Position numbers and translations under genes: made by a program. This document shows, in pieces, positions 14,390 through 21,347 of a stretch of DNA of 21,347 bases; position 1 is the first letter of the stretch, and every line of letters starts with the position of its first letter. The notes under the pieces were generated by a model that was not told the origin of the DNA, did not search any database, and saw only the letters and a program-made list of their open reading frames with translations. Origin of the DNA: Ferruginibacter sp. (GTDB lineage: Bacteria; Bacteroidota; Bacteroidia; Chitinophagales; Chitinophagaceae). The DNA is taken from positions 1 to 21,347 of the forward strand of contig JANXTN010000015.1 of NCBI GenBank assembly GCA_025352435.1. Reading direction: 5' to 3'.

Positions 14390-15343
14390 TTACATAAATT
14401 TTTTTACAACCTCTGCTATCATAAATGGCTTACCCAAAGTATAATAATGCAAGGCAGGGACACCGGCTTTTTTCAATTCAATAGATTGGTGCAACAACCA
14501 TTCTGCCCCTACTTTCTCTACATCTGCATCTTCTTTGCATTTTATTATTTCGCTGGATAATGCTGTAGGTAAATCAATATGAAAAACTTTAGGCAATACA
14601 GTTAATTGCTTTTTATTGAATATGGGCTTTAACCCCGGTATGATGGGAACATTGATGCCTGCAGCTCTGCAGGCATCTACAAATGCAAAATATTTTGTGT
14701 TATCAAAAAACATTTGTGTTACAATATAATCTGCGCCCGCATCTATTTTTTGTTTTAAAAACTGTAGATCAGTTTCCATGTTAGGAGCTTCAAAGTGTTT
14801 TTCAGGATAACCTGCCACACCCACACAAAATTTTGTACTGGCGGTGTTTTTCAAATCTTCTTCCTGATAAATTCCTGCGTTTAGATTTTGTACCTGGTTT
14901 ATTAAATCTACGGTGTAAGTATGTCCGCCGGGTTCAGGTTCAAAATTGGTTTCATTTTTTGCAGCATCTCCACGTAGCAAAAGCACATTATCTATGCCGA
15001 GGTAATTTAAATTTATTAATGCATCTTCCGTTTCACTTACGCTAAAACCACCACAAATAATATGTGGCACCGTATCCACATTATACTTGTTCATAATGGC
15101 AGCACAAATAGATTCAGTCCCAGGGCGCTTCCGCACAACTACCTTTTTGAAATTACCATCAGCAGTTTTCTTAAATACATGTTCACTTCGATGGTAAGTA
15201 ACATTTATAAATGCAGGCTTCATCTCCATTAGCGGATCTAAATGTGTATAGAGCGATTGAATTCCTTTACCTTTTAAAGGTGGCAAAATTTCAAATGATA
15301 AAACTGTGTCTTTTGCGTTATTAAGGTGGTCTGTTACTTTCAT
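14390..15343 (-). CDS. metF: Methylenetetrahydrofolate reductase
   Basis: Reduces 5,10-methylenetetrahydrofolate to 5-methyltetrahydrofolate with FAD and NAD(P)H, supplying the methyl group for methionine synthesis. The 317 residues form the usual TIM-barrel protein. Landmarks are FEILPP (catalytic Glu region), PAFINVTYHRSE, RPGTESICAAI, DTVPHIICGGF, GIDNVLLLRGDA (cofactor region), CVGVAGYPEKHFEAP, GADYIVTQMFFDN, VPIIPGLKPI and GVPALHYYTLGK. The ATG at 15343 (MKVTDHLNNAK) is chosen because it matches the family start; an in-frame start seven codons upstream (15364) is less likely. It appears monocistronic, with terminators on both sides. No S-box or other riboswitch is visible in the short leader. 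Confidence 0.96.
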   Translation of the reverse strand: MKVTDHLNNAKDTVLSFEILPPLKGKGIQSLYTHLDPLMEMKPAFINVTYHRSEHVFKKTADGNFKKVVVRKRPGTESICAAIMNKYNVDTVPHIICGGFSVSETEDALINLNYLGIDNVLLLRGDAAKNETNFEPEPGGHTYTVDLINQVQNLNAGIYQEEDLKNTASTKFCVGVAGYPEKHFEAPNMETDLQFLKQKIDAGADYIVTQMFFDNTKYFAFVDACRAAGINVPIIPGLKPIFNKKQLTVLPKVFHIDLPTALSSEIIKCKEDADVEKVGAEWLLHQSIELKKAGVPALHYYTLGKPFMIAEVVKKFM

Positions 15344-15361
15344 GCAGTTTATTAATGATTT

Positions 15362-15369
15362 CAAAGATA
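15362..15369 (-). promoter_or_regulatory. Candidate -7 box for metF
   Basis: The minus strand reads TATCTTTG, an exact TAnnTTTG match 18 bases before the metF ATG. No clear -33 element was found at normal spacing. Confidence 0.45.
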
Positions 15370-15380
15370 ATGGTAAAACA

Positions 15381-15409
15381 AAAGACCTTGTTTTCGAAAC
15401 AAGGTCTTT
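15381..15409 (-). terminator. Intrinsic terminator after the NTF2-like lipoprotein gene
   Basis: A 13-bp perfect stem, aaagaccttgttt (15381-15393) and aaacaaggtcttt (15397-15409), with a 3-base loop, followed by a T-rich run on the minus strand. It closes the three-gene envelope cluster upstream of metF. Confidence 0.85.
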
Positions 15410-15435
15410 CAGAATAGTTTAAAAAATGTATACTC

Positions 15436-15894
15436 TTAATTTTTTACTGAGTGAATTACAGCGGATGTAATTTTCCAATTTCCTTTTCCTGTTTTTATCC
15501 AGTTTACAGAATATATGCCTTCGGGCTTCGCTACAACAGAATCTTTGATAACCACATCCATGTTATATTTTCCCGTAAAACCTGCCCTATTTCCTTCGCT
15601 CCATTCCTGAAGTTTATTTGATCGAAGATGTTGAACTACTTTGATGTTTGGATGTATCCATTTTTCTGAAAATTCTGCAGCATTTTCAGTTATTAGATTA
15701 TCATCCACTAAAACAGCATCTGCTAAAAACATATTTCTTACTTCCGCCGAATCGTGTTTGTTCCAGTTATTTTCCCAGTTTGCAATGAGTGAATCAACAG
15801 GAGCTTTGTCAGTTGTATTTGAAGTATTTGCAGAAGTTTGATTGCATGAATAAATCATTGTTGTAAAAAATAAAGCGGTTATTGTTTTTATCAT
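15436..15894 (-). CDS. NTF2/SnoaL-like (DUF4440-type) lipoprotein
   Basis: Protein of 152 residues. The N-terminus MIKTITALFFTTMIYSC looks like a lipoprotein signal with C17 as the lipidated residue; the Tyr at -2 is unusual but tolerable. The mature part has the cone-shaped NTF2-like pattern: a helical start (PVDSLIANWENNWNKHDSAEVRNMFLADAVLVDDN), then strands NKLQEWSEGNRAGFTGKYN, DVVIKDSVVAKPEGIYSVNWIK and GNWKITSAVIHSV. This fold is used by enzymes and ligand binders alike; no active site can be named. I use the ATG at 15894 because it begins the signal peptide; the frame stays open upstream into the preceding gene. It is the last gene of the minus-strand cluster, 46 bases after the unknown lipoprotein gene. 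Confidence 0.8.
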   Translation of the reverse strand: MIKTITALFFTTMIYSCNQTSANTSNTTDKAPVDSLIANWENNWNKHDSAEVRNMFLADAVLVDDNLITENAAEFSEKWIHPNIKVVQHLRSNKLQEWSEGNRAGFTGKYNMDVVIKDSVVAKPEGIYSVNWIKTGKGNWKITSAVIHSVKN

Positions 15895-15940
15895 AATTAT
15901 TGTTTTAAGAAAGTGAAAAATGTTATTTGGATGATTAAAA

Positions 15941-16678
15941 TTAAAGTGAACGTTTCCCTGTAATTGTAACTGTTTTTCCGTTGCTGTCAACGAAGCTGCC
16001 GTTAATGACATCTACATTTAACACACCAATTACCTGGTTGTTTTGTGAGGGATCTATCAGTTTATCATTTGCGATTGTTCCATTCCCTGTATCACTTGTT
16101 GATGACCCAGTCTTTCTTGCAACCGCCGTCCATAAACTTAAAGATCTTGAAACGATCAAATTAAATACGCCTGTTTCGGGCTTTGTTGTTGAATAAGTAC
16201 CTTCAAAGCATTCAATCAAATTGCTTGATGATTCTTTGATAATATTAATGGATGCAACTGGATGACCGGGGATGTTAGATGATGTAACCGTGGGAGCATT
16301 GCCACTTAACCCAACCGAAAAATTTATAGACACAGGGTTCCCGTTAAGTAAGCCTGTAAAAGGTGCCGTGTAAGCCTGCCCCGCCACCCACGATACTAAA
16401 GAGGTTAGATTTACGGTTACCCCATCTATAATTAAAATGGCAGTAATAGCAGAACCATTGTTGGCAATATCAAACATAATGGTTCCTGTTGAGCCTATTA
16501 CCACTCCTTTATAAATGCCTTTGCTGCTGCTATTATTTGCAGCCAGGGCATCAGGAGTAGTTTTACAACTCACACATTTATAACCGGCAGGTGGTGAAAC
16601 CACTGTTTCATTATTTTTTTTGCATGCATTTAGGGAAAACATAGCTGCAGTAGCAATAACAAAAAGCATATTTTTCAT
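15941..16678 (-). CDS. Lipoprotein of unknown function
   Basis: Protein of 245 residues that I do not recognise. MKNMLFVIATAAMFSLNAC is a lipoprotein signal with C19 as lipidation site. The mature protein opens with a polar spacer, then a CxxC pair (C35, C38 in YKCVSCKTTPDA). The rest is a Gly/Ser/Asn/Thr/Val-rich, apparently all-beta region (GIYKGVVIGSTGTIMFDI, ITAILIIDGVTVNLT, FTGLLNGNPVSINFSVG, and near the end VNGSFVDSNGKTVTITG-like strands). A short segment, NLIECFEGTYSTTKPETGVFN, may be a second related repeat unit (GTY compared with GIYKG). It lies between an outer-membrane barrel gene (28 bases) and the NTF2-like lipoprotein gene (46 bases), so it is probably an outer-membrane-associated partner. 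The ATG at 16678 is supported by the signal. Confidence 0.75.
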   Translation of the reverse strand: MKNMLFVIATAAMFSLNACKKNNETVVSPPAGYKCVSCKTTPDALAANNSSSKGIYKGVVIGSTGTIMFDIANNGSAITAILIIDGVTVNLTSLVSWVAGQAYTAPFTGLLNGNPVSINFSVGLSGNAPTVTSSNIPGHPVASINIIKESSSNLIECFEGTYSTTKPETGVFNLIVSRSLSLWTAVARKTGSSTSDTGNGTIANDKLIDPSQNNQVIGVLNVDVINGSFVDSNGKTVTITGKRSL

Positions 16679-16706
16679 GATTATAATTTTTAGTAATGAA
16701 TTTATT

Positions 16707-17279
16707 TTATTTGCGGCCACCTCCAATGCATGCACCGAGTTTAATTCCTAAATAACCTGCGTTGTCAGCAACAAAGTTATATTCAACACCAAACCTTAAG
16801 TGACCATATTCAAAACCGGTACGTGCCATAAATCCAAACTTTGTCGATTGAGGAATATCGCCTGTAGAATTTATTATTGTTTTATCAGTTACACTTGCAG
16901 TCGTAAAAAACCCTGCACCGGCACCACCGAATGGCCTGAATTTTTTATTGGAAAAATAATAATCACCGGTAAGCAGATAAGATAAATTTCCTTTTGCGCT
17001 GGAGGAAGAATTTCCTGTTTGGTCTATGTTTGCTGTAACTGCTGCTTCTATTCTTAAACCAACTGTAAGTGCATCTATTACTGCATATTTTGGCTCAATG
17101 GCAAACAATGCCCCGCCTTTTGTACCCGATGTTTTGCCGGCTCCTTGCTGTATAGCATAACCTACGCTAACATCGGTTTTAAATTTTTTAAAGGTTCTTG
17201 TTCCAGTTTCTTTTTTTTCCTGGGCCTGAGTTACCAAAAATGAAATAAACATTATTGGCATTAAAATAATTTTTTTCAT
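16707..17279 (-). CDS. Small outer-membrane beta-barrel protein
   Basis: Protein of 190 residues with a signal peptide (MKKIILMPIMFISFLVTQAQ). The mature part has about eight amphipathic beta strands typical of an OmpW/OmpA-sized barrel: TDVSVGYAIQQG, GGALFAIEPKYAV, LTVGLRIEAAVTA, NLSYLLTGDYYFS, FRPFGGAGAGFF, STKFGFMARTGFEY, LRFGVEYNFVA and GYLGIKLGACIGGGRK. The family cannot be fixed. It is the first gene of the minus-strand cluster with two lipoproteins. The upstream gap of 207 bases to the response regulator gene holds that gene's terminator and a weak TAnnTTTG-like box (TTACTTTG, minus strand, 17320-17327, seven of eight). Confidence 0.8.
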   Translation of the reverse strand: MKKIILMPIMFISFLVTQAQEKKETGTRTFKKFKTDVSVGYAIQQGAGKTSGTKGGALFAIEPKYAVIDALTVGLRIEAAVTANIDQTGNSSSSAKGNLSYLLTGDYYFSNKKFRPFGGAGAGFFTTASVTDKTIINSTGDIPQSTKFGFMARTGFEYGHLRFGVEYNFVADNAGYLGIKLGACIGGGRK

Positions 17280-17415
17280 ATTGTAGTTGTTTTGGTGATG
17301 ATGATTTTTTATTTACCTACAAAGTAACATCATACACCAACGCTCAGAATGGTGAAAAAAGTAGTAATTATTAAAATAGTTTGGAAATAAAAAATCAAAG
17401 CGGGATATCCTTATT

Positions 17416-17463
17416 AAAAAAATAGCCAGCCCTAAATTAAAATTTAAGCTAGCAGATTTTTTT
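17416..17463 (-). terminator. Probable terminator after the response regulator gene
   Basis: A long imperfect hairpin: an A-run ending in t at 17416-17423 pairs with a17456 and the T-run at 17457-17463. Partly paired agccagc/gctagca arms and an AT-rich inner stem lie between them. It lies 24 bases past the stop on the minus strand. Confidence 0.6.
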
Positions 17464-17486
17464 AACACACAATAAAACTTATTGGG

Positions 17487-18119
17487 TTATATAATGCCGG
17501 TTTTTTTGAGTGCCTCCCAGCGGGAATTAACATGTAGTTTTTCGTAAATGTTTCTGATGTGTGTACGTATGGTTTCCTGCGATAAAAATAACTGATCGGC
17601 AATTTCTTTGTATCTATATCCTTGAGCAAGAATCTGTATTATTTCCTGCTCCCTGCGGCTGAGGGAATGGTACGATTCATTTTTGCTGTTATCCGTTTGT
17701 TGAAAAGCCTCTATCACTTTGCGTGCAATCTGGCTGCTCATGGGAGAGCCTCCATTGTACAAATCCGTTATTGCTTCAAATATTTTTTCAGGACTTGTAT
17801 TTTTAAGAATGTAACCTGTAGCGCCTGCTTTTATAGCTTTAAAAATATTTTCTGCATCATCAAATACTGTAAGCATCATACACTGCATTTGCCGATGTAC
17901 AGATTTTAATTTGTACATGCATTCAATGCCACTCATCCCCGGTAATTCAATATCAAATAAAACCATATCTACCGGGTCATTTATTAAAACCTGCAATGCA
18001 TCTTCTGCAGTTGCAAAAACCATTACATCCGTTTCGGGAAAGGCAGTACAAATTAATGGATACAAGTATTCCCTAATTGTTTTATTGTCTTCAATAACTG
18101 CTAGAGATGATAAAGGCAT
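17487..18119 (-). CDS. NarL/FixJ-type response regulator
   Basis: A 210-residue DNA-binding response regulator. The receiver domain (about 5-120) has acidic E10 and D11, the phospho-accepting D56 (LFDIELPG), T84 (MLTVFDD) and K106 (YILKNT), so it should be phosphorylated. The LuxR-type helix-turn-helix (about 153-210) shows LSRREQEIIQILAQGYRYKE, SQETIRTHIRNIYEKLHVNS and the rest. It is divergent from the FIST and histidine kinase genes with a 168-base gap, and it belongs to the type of regulator that pairs with HisKA_3 kinases such as the one at 19495. Pairing is therefore likely. Targets are unknown; its own divergent region and the nearby envelope cluster at 15436-17279 are natural candidates. 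No convincing -7 box was found in the gap. Confidence 0.94.
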   Translation of the reverse strand: MPLSSLAVIEDNKTIREYLYPLICTAFPETDVMVFATAEDALQVLINDPVDMVLFDIELPGMSGIECMYKLKSVHRQMQCMMLTVFDDAENIFKAIKAGATGYILKNTSPEKIFEAITDLYNGGSPMSSQIARKVIEAFQQTDNSKNESYHSLSRREQEIIQILAQGYRYKEIADQLFLSQETIRTHIRNIYEKLHVNSRWEALKKTGII

Positions 18120-18287
18120 TGGTCAAATATCCGATAAGCTATTGGTATTTTCAATAGTAAAATAGTAGTATGGAAAAATTAATTATCATAAAAACTGAGG
18201 TTTGAATTCTTATGAACAATTTATAGAATGATAAAATAAATTTATATTCACAACTCCATAACTTAACACACTGCTTAATTTAATTGT

Positions 18288-19493
18288 ATGCCAACAATTA
18301 CGGGGATCGGATATAGCACAAGAACAGATTCCTTTGCAGCCGGTAATGAATGTGCTGCAAAAGCAATGGAACAAATTGGTCAGTCAGCTATCAGTATCGT
18401 AATAGTTTTTTGCAGTGGTAAATACAATCCTGAACAATTTTTGGCCGGAGTTAGATCAAATACAGGCAATGCGCCACTTATCGGCGGTGCTGCATTTGGC
18501 GTCTTTACAAATTTTGATTTAAGTTATGAGGCTTATGAAGCAGTTGCTACTGTTATAGCTTCGGATTCAATTCAATTTCAAACTTTTTCTCAACCTGATT
18601 TAAATAAAGACGAATACACGGCAGGCGTTGCTTTATCGCAGAAAATAAACGATGTCGCAAACAAAAATCCAAAAGGGTTGCTGGTTTTTTACGATACTGC
18701 TAAGTCCACAAATCCACCAATGCTAAATTTTGCAACACCATTATTTGCAGCTATAGAAGAAAAGATAGACCCTGCAATATGTTGTGCAGGCGCAGGTTTA
18801 ATGGGCGATTTACAACTCACATCTTGTTTTCAGTTCTTAGATGATAAGGTATTGCAGCAAAATGTTTTGGCTTTGCTCATAAGCGGTGATTGTATGTTTT
18901 ACAACAATATTATGCATGGCTGCATGCCCGCAAGTAGTTATAAAACCATTACCAGAGCGGAAGGGCCTGTGATTTTCGAGATAGATAATAGACCTGCTCT
19001 TGATGTGATAGATGAATTATTTGGTGATGAACACAAAGTTGCCTGGAATACCTTTCCATTATTTGTGACATTGGGACTTAACAAAGGAGATAAATATGGT
19101 GACTTTAAGGAACAAGATTATGCAAACAGAGTTTGCCTGGCTGTTGATGCAGAACAAAAAGCATTGATTATGTTTGAGCCCGATTTACAAGCCGGTGATG
19201 AAGTTCAATTGATGCATCGAAGTATTAACCTGGATTATTTATACACAGGAATTGCGGATTTAAAAGAAAAAGCATTTGGAAAAAAGCGCCTACTTTATTT
19301 TTATATAAACTGCGGAGGACGGGCAAAGCCATTTGCGGGAGGCGAGTTAGAAGACGTTACTGAGATACAAAAAATAATTGGCCATGAAACCCCTTTTATG
19401 GGTTTTTATTCAGGTGTGGAAGTAGCGAAAATAAGAAATCATTTACAAGCACTGGATTGGACGGGGGTACTTTGTCTTTTAACTGAAGCATAA
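18288..19493 (+). CDS. FIST signal transduction protein (FIST_N and FIST_C domains)
   Basis: A 401-residue soluble protein with FIST_N (about 30-220) and FIST_C (about 225-395), a sensory module first described by genome-context analysis and thought to bind small ligands such as amino acids. Landmarks are AISIVIVFCSGKYNPEQFLAG, APLIGGAAFGVF, GLLVFYDTAKS, CCAGAGLMGDLQ and, in FIST_C, LDVIDELFGDEHKVAWNTFP, EVQLMHRSI, RLLYFYINCGGRA and TPFMGFYSGVEVA. There is no signal peptide or membrane span, so it is probably cytoplasmic. Its stop is followed one base later by the kinase start, implying translational coupling and a shared pathway. The ATG at 18288 gives a complete domain. The ligand is unknown. 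A FIST protein encoded next to a kinase can be read as its detached sensor; that part is inference. Confidence 0.9.
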   Translation: MPTITGIGYSTRTDSFAAGNECAAKAMEQIGQSAISIVIVFCSGKYNPEQFLAGVRSNTGNAPLIGGAAFGVFTNFDLSYEAYEAVATVIASDSIQFQTFSQPDLNKDEYTAGVALSQKINDVANKNPKGLLVFYDTAKSTNPPMLNFATPLFAAIEEKIDPAICCAGAGLMGDLQLTSCFQFLDDKVLQQNVLALLISGDCMFYNNIMHGCMPASSYKTITRAEGPVIFEIDNRPALDVIDELFGDEHKVAWNTFPLFVTLGLNKGDKYGDFKEQDYANRVCLAVDAEQKALIMFEPDLQAGDEVQLMHRSINLDYLYTGIADLKEKAFGKKRLLYFYINCGGRAKPFAGGELEDVTEIQKIIGHETPFMGFYSGVEVAKIRNHLQALDWTGVLCLLTEA

Positions 19494-19494
19494 C

Positions 19495-20742
19495 ATGGAG
19501 AGTAAAACAGAAACTATAGAATCTCTACAAAAAGAACTTACCTATTATAAAAAACAGCTGGACAGATTATCGGGTAATACTATCGGCAAACAATATGAGT
19601 TTGCGCAGTTAAGCAACATTTCAAAAAAATATATAAACGGTTTTAAAATAATGGCTGATCTGCAACGCAGCTTTAGTTTTTATACCCGTAAAGAAGTTTT
19701 GTTTGAAGAATTTATGGACGGCATTTTTTCTCAAATGTTCTTAGACAGAGTTATTTTAATGGAGCTAATGGGCCATCAAAAAGTCTTAAAGTCATTGTCA
19801 AACAGAGGTTTTTCCGAAAATGAAAAAATAATCATTAACAATGCATTCTTGCACGTGCCGGATATATTTTTAGAACAGAAAAAATCTTTCCTAGTAAGCG
19901 AGAATATAAATAACTCCGATTTTGAAAAATATTTACAGGGAAGTTTGCTCACGCAATATTTCATTTTAATACCACTCATAAAAAATCAACGGGTTTGGGG
20001 AGCATTGTTTGTGGGTATTCACAATGAAAAAAAGCCTCTAACGTATCTTACTTTTTCGGAATCAAATATTGATATGTTTGAGTCACTTGCCGGGATTATT
20101 TCAGCAATGTCTCTACAATTAGAGCAACGGGAATTAATGGAAAAAGAAAGAAACAGAATTGCCCGAGATATGCACGATGATATTGGCTCTGAACTTTCTA
20201 AAATTTCTGTTACCTGCGGCTCTTTAAAAAATGAATTTGCGGGCGATAAAAAATTAGTAACAAATTTAGAAAGTATTAAAGTTTCTACAGAAGCCATTGT
20301 AAATAATATTGGCAATATTATCTGGGCACTGAATCCTGTAAACAATACCATAGAAAATCTGCTTGCCTACATAAGAGAGTATGCTTACGATTTTCTGGAA
20401 ATGCATAGGATAAAAATATCTTTTTCTTTTCCTAAAACAATTAAAAATAATACCCTGGCACATGAAATTCGAACTCATATTTTTATGATCATAAAAGAAG
20501 CGCTGCATAATATTGTGAAGCATGCAGATGCAAAATCTGTCTGTATGTCTATACAAATTGATGATAATAGCTTGGGCTGTTCTATCATAGACGATGGTAA
20601 AGGAATCCCCCAACATAAAAACAACAACTTTGGTAACGGGTTAAGAAATATGCAACAACGCATTGCAGAAATTGGTGGGCAGATTAATATTGGACCAAAC
20701 CCTGGAAAAGGTACCTGTGTTGAGATGAATGTTAGGTTATAA
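19495..20742 (+). CDS. Soluble GAF-domain sensor histidine kinase (HisKA_3 type)
   Basis: A 415-residue kinase without membrane segments. The N-terminal 60 residues are coiled-coil-like (ESLQKELTYYKKQLDRL). A GAF-like domain spans about 65-210 (RVILMELMG, FILIPLIKNQRVWGALFVGI). The HisKA_3 phosphoacceptor is H227 in ERNRIARDMHDDIGSELSKI. The ATPase domain shows the N-box (KEALHNIVKHADAK, N339), the G1 box (DDGKGIP, D367), the G2 box (GNGLRNMQQRIAEIGG) and GKGTCVEM. All catalytic landmarks are present. The start codon lies one base after the FIST stop, so the two are cotranslated. The likely partner is the divergent NarL-type regulator at 17487. With no transmembrane sensor of its own, input could come through GAF, FIST, or both. 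Confidence 0.94.
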   Translation: MESKTETIESLQKELTYYKKQLDRLSGNTIGKQYEFAQLSNISKKYINGFKIMADLQRSFSFYTRKEVLFEEFMDGIFSQMFLDRVILMELMGHQKVLKSLSNRGFSENEKIIINNAFLHVPDIFLEQKKSFLVSENINNSDFEKYLQGSLLTQYFILIPLIKNQRVWGALFVGIHNEKKPLTYLTFSESNIDMFESLAGIISAMSLQLEQRELMEKERNRIARDMHDDIGSELSKISVTCGSLKNEFAGDKKLVTNLESIKVSTEAIVNNIGNIIWALNPVNNTIENLLAYIREYAYDFLEMHRIKISFSFPKTIKNNTLAHEIRTHIFMIIKEALHNIVKHADAKSVCMSIQIDDNSLGCSIIDDGKGIPQHKNNNFGNGLRNMQQRIAEIGGQINIGPNPGKGTCVEMNVRL

Positions 20743-20811
20743 GTGGGTATCTTTTAAGTTCTTTATTCTTGTTAAAAAGAGTTGTTTATTTTAATTGAAT
20801 CCTTTCTCACT

Positions 20812-20819
20812 TAACTTTA
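20812..20819 (+). promoter_or_regulatory. Weak candidate -7 box for lptB
   Basis: TAACTTTA matches TAnnTTTG at seven of eight positions but lies only seven bases before the ATG, and no -33 element is at normal spacing. Confidence 0.2.
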
Positions 20820-20825
20820 CAACCC

Positions 20826-21347
20826 ATGAGTATTGTAATTCAAACAAAAAATCTTGTAAAAAGATATGGCAGCCGCACAGTGGTAAGCAATGTATCTTTT
20901 AATGTGAGCCAGGGAGAGATTGTAGGTCTGCTTGGGCCAAACGGTGCCGGTAAAACAACTTCCTTTTATCAGGTAGTTGGTTTGGTAAAGCCGGATGAGG
21001 GAGAAGTTTTTTTAAATGATATTAATATTACCAAGTTGCCTATGTTTAAACGTGCCCAAATGGGTATTGGTTACCTGCCGCAGGAAGCAAGCGTTTTTAG
21101 AAAACTGAGTGTGGAAGAGAACATATTGGCGGTACTGGAAATGACAAAGCTTAAAAAAGTCGAACAGAAAATAAAACTCGAATCTTTACTGGAAGAGTTC
21201 CGATTGCAACATGTGAGGAAAAACAATGGCGATACTTTAAGCGGTGGTGAAAGAAGAAGAACAGAAATTGCCCGGGCATTGGCAGTTGACCCTAAATTTA
21301 TTTTATTGGATGAACCATTTGCCGGTGTGGATCCGATTGCGGTAGAA
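20826..21347 (+). CDS. lptB: LPS export ABC transporter ATP-binding protein LptB (3' end cut by window)
   Basis: Powers lipopolysaccharide extraction from the inner membrane, working with LptF/LptG. The first 174 codons are visible and the frame is open to the last base of the window. Walker A is GPNGAGKTT (about 38-46), then the LptB-like [16 protein letters not shown] and [29 protein letters not shown] with the Q-loop. The ABC signature is LSGGERRR and Walker B is ILLDEPFAG. The phrase [18 protein letters not shown] is characteristic of LptB among ABC ATPases. It begins 83 bases after the kinase stop and is probably transcribed independently of the signalling genes. The ATG at 20826 ([15 protein letters not shown]) fits the family. 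Confidence 0.93.
   Translation, partial: MSIVIQTKNLVKRYGSRTVVSNVSFNVSQGEIVGLLGPNGAGKTTSFYQVVGLVKPDEGEVFLNDINITKLPMFKRAQMGIGYLPQEASVFRKLSVEENILAVLEMTKLKKVEQKIKLESLLEEFRLQHVRKNNGDTLSGGERRRTEIARALAVDPKFILLDEPFAGVDPIAVE

Noticed and set aside
15344..15380. SAM riboswitch upstream of metF
   Set aside because: The gap to the neighbouring terminator is too short to hold one, and no such fold is visible.
15895..16011. Upstream extension of the NTF2-like lipoprotein into the preceding gene
   Set aside because: It would bury the lipoprotein signal peptide that begins at the ATG at 15894.
16679..16735. Upstream extension of the unknown lipoprotein into the barrel gene
   Set aside because: The signal peptide begins at the ATG at 16678, and the extension would overlap the upstream gene without adding a recognisable sequence.
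18120..18287. Operator repeats for the response regulator in the divergent gap
   Set aside because: I saw AT-rich sequence with only weak inverted matches, none strong or repeated enough to support a binding site.

Overview
The window suggests a member of the Bacteroidota, most likely a Chitinophagaceae-like lineage. The DNA is AT-rich, and several genes are preceded by the Bacteroidota-type -7 box TAnnTTTG. Families typical of that phylum are present: DUF4369/DUF5106 thioredoxin-like proteins, PorT-like outer-membrane barrels, tandem rhomboids with a DUF6576-like tail, GxxExxY proteins and DUF2461. The phylum call is firm. The family call is an inference from protein similarity as I remember it.

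Layout. (1) 1-2597, + strand: the 3' part of ligA (cut by the window edge) and a DUF2461 gene. (2) 2609-3141: a lone GxxExxY gene enclosed by imperfect terminal inverted repeats, which looks like a small mobile cassette. (3) 3152-4636, - strand: cysS, with a GC-rich palindromic repeat in its leader. (4) 4845-5975, - strand: a membrane-anchored endonuclease/exonuclease/phosphatase protein. (5) 6102-6686, + strand: a glycine-zipper lipoprotein ending at a strong terminator. (6) 6743-8474, - strand: two rhomboid proteins, the downstream one lacking the catalytic serine. (7) 8538-10058, - strand: rlmD, carrying an in-frame palindromic insertion. (8) 10187-14338, + strand: three envelope genes, a thioredoxin-like protein, a parvulin-type PPIase and an outer-membrane barrel. 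(9) 14390-15343, - strand: metF. (10) 15436-17279, - strand: an envelope cluster of an outer-membrane barrel, an unrecognised lipoprotein and an NTF2-like lipoprotein. (11) 17487-20742: a NarL-type response regulator divergent from a tightly coupled FIST protein and soluble GAF histidine kinase pair. (12) 20826-end, + strand: the 5' part of lptB.

How the genes fit together. Housekeeping genes (ligA, cysS, rlmD, metF, lptB) alternate with envelope and periplasmic genes. The most striking theme is small repetitive or foreign-looking DNA lodged in or next to housekeeping genes. There is a 137-bp palindromic element read in frame inside rlmD, a GC-rich stretch of about 25 codons read in frame inside ligA, a 67-bp palindrome just upstream of cysS, and the GxxExxY cassette between two convergent genes. 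The second theme is a probable FIST-histidine kinase-response regulator signalling module of unknown ligand.

I saw no tRNA, rRNA, CRISPR array, transposase or integrase. No gene-free stretch exceeds about 300 bases.
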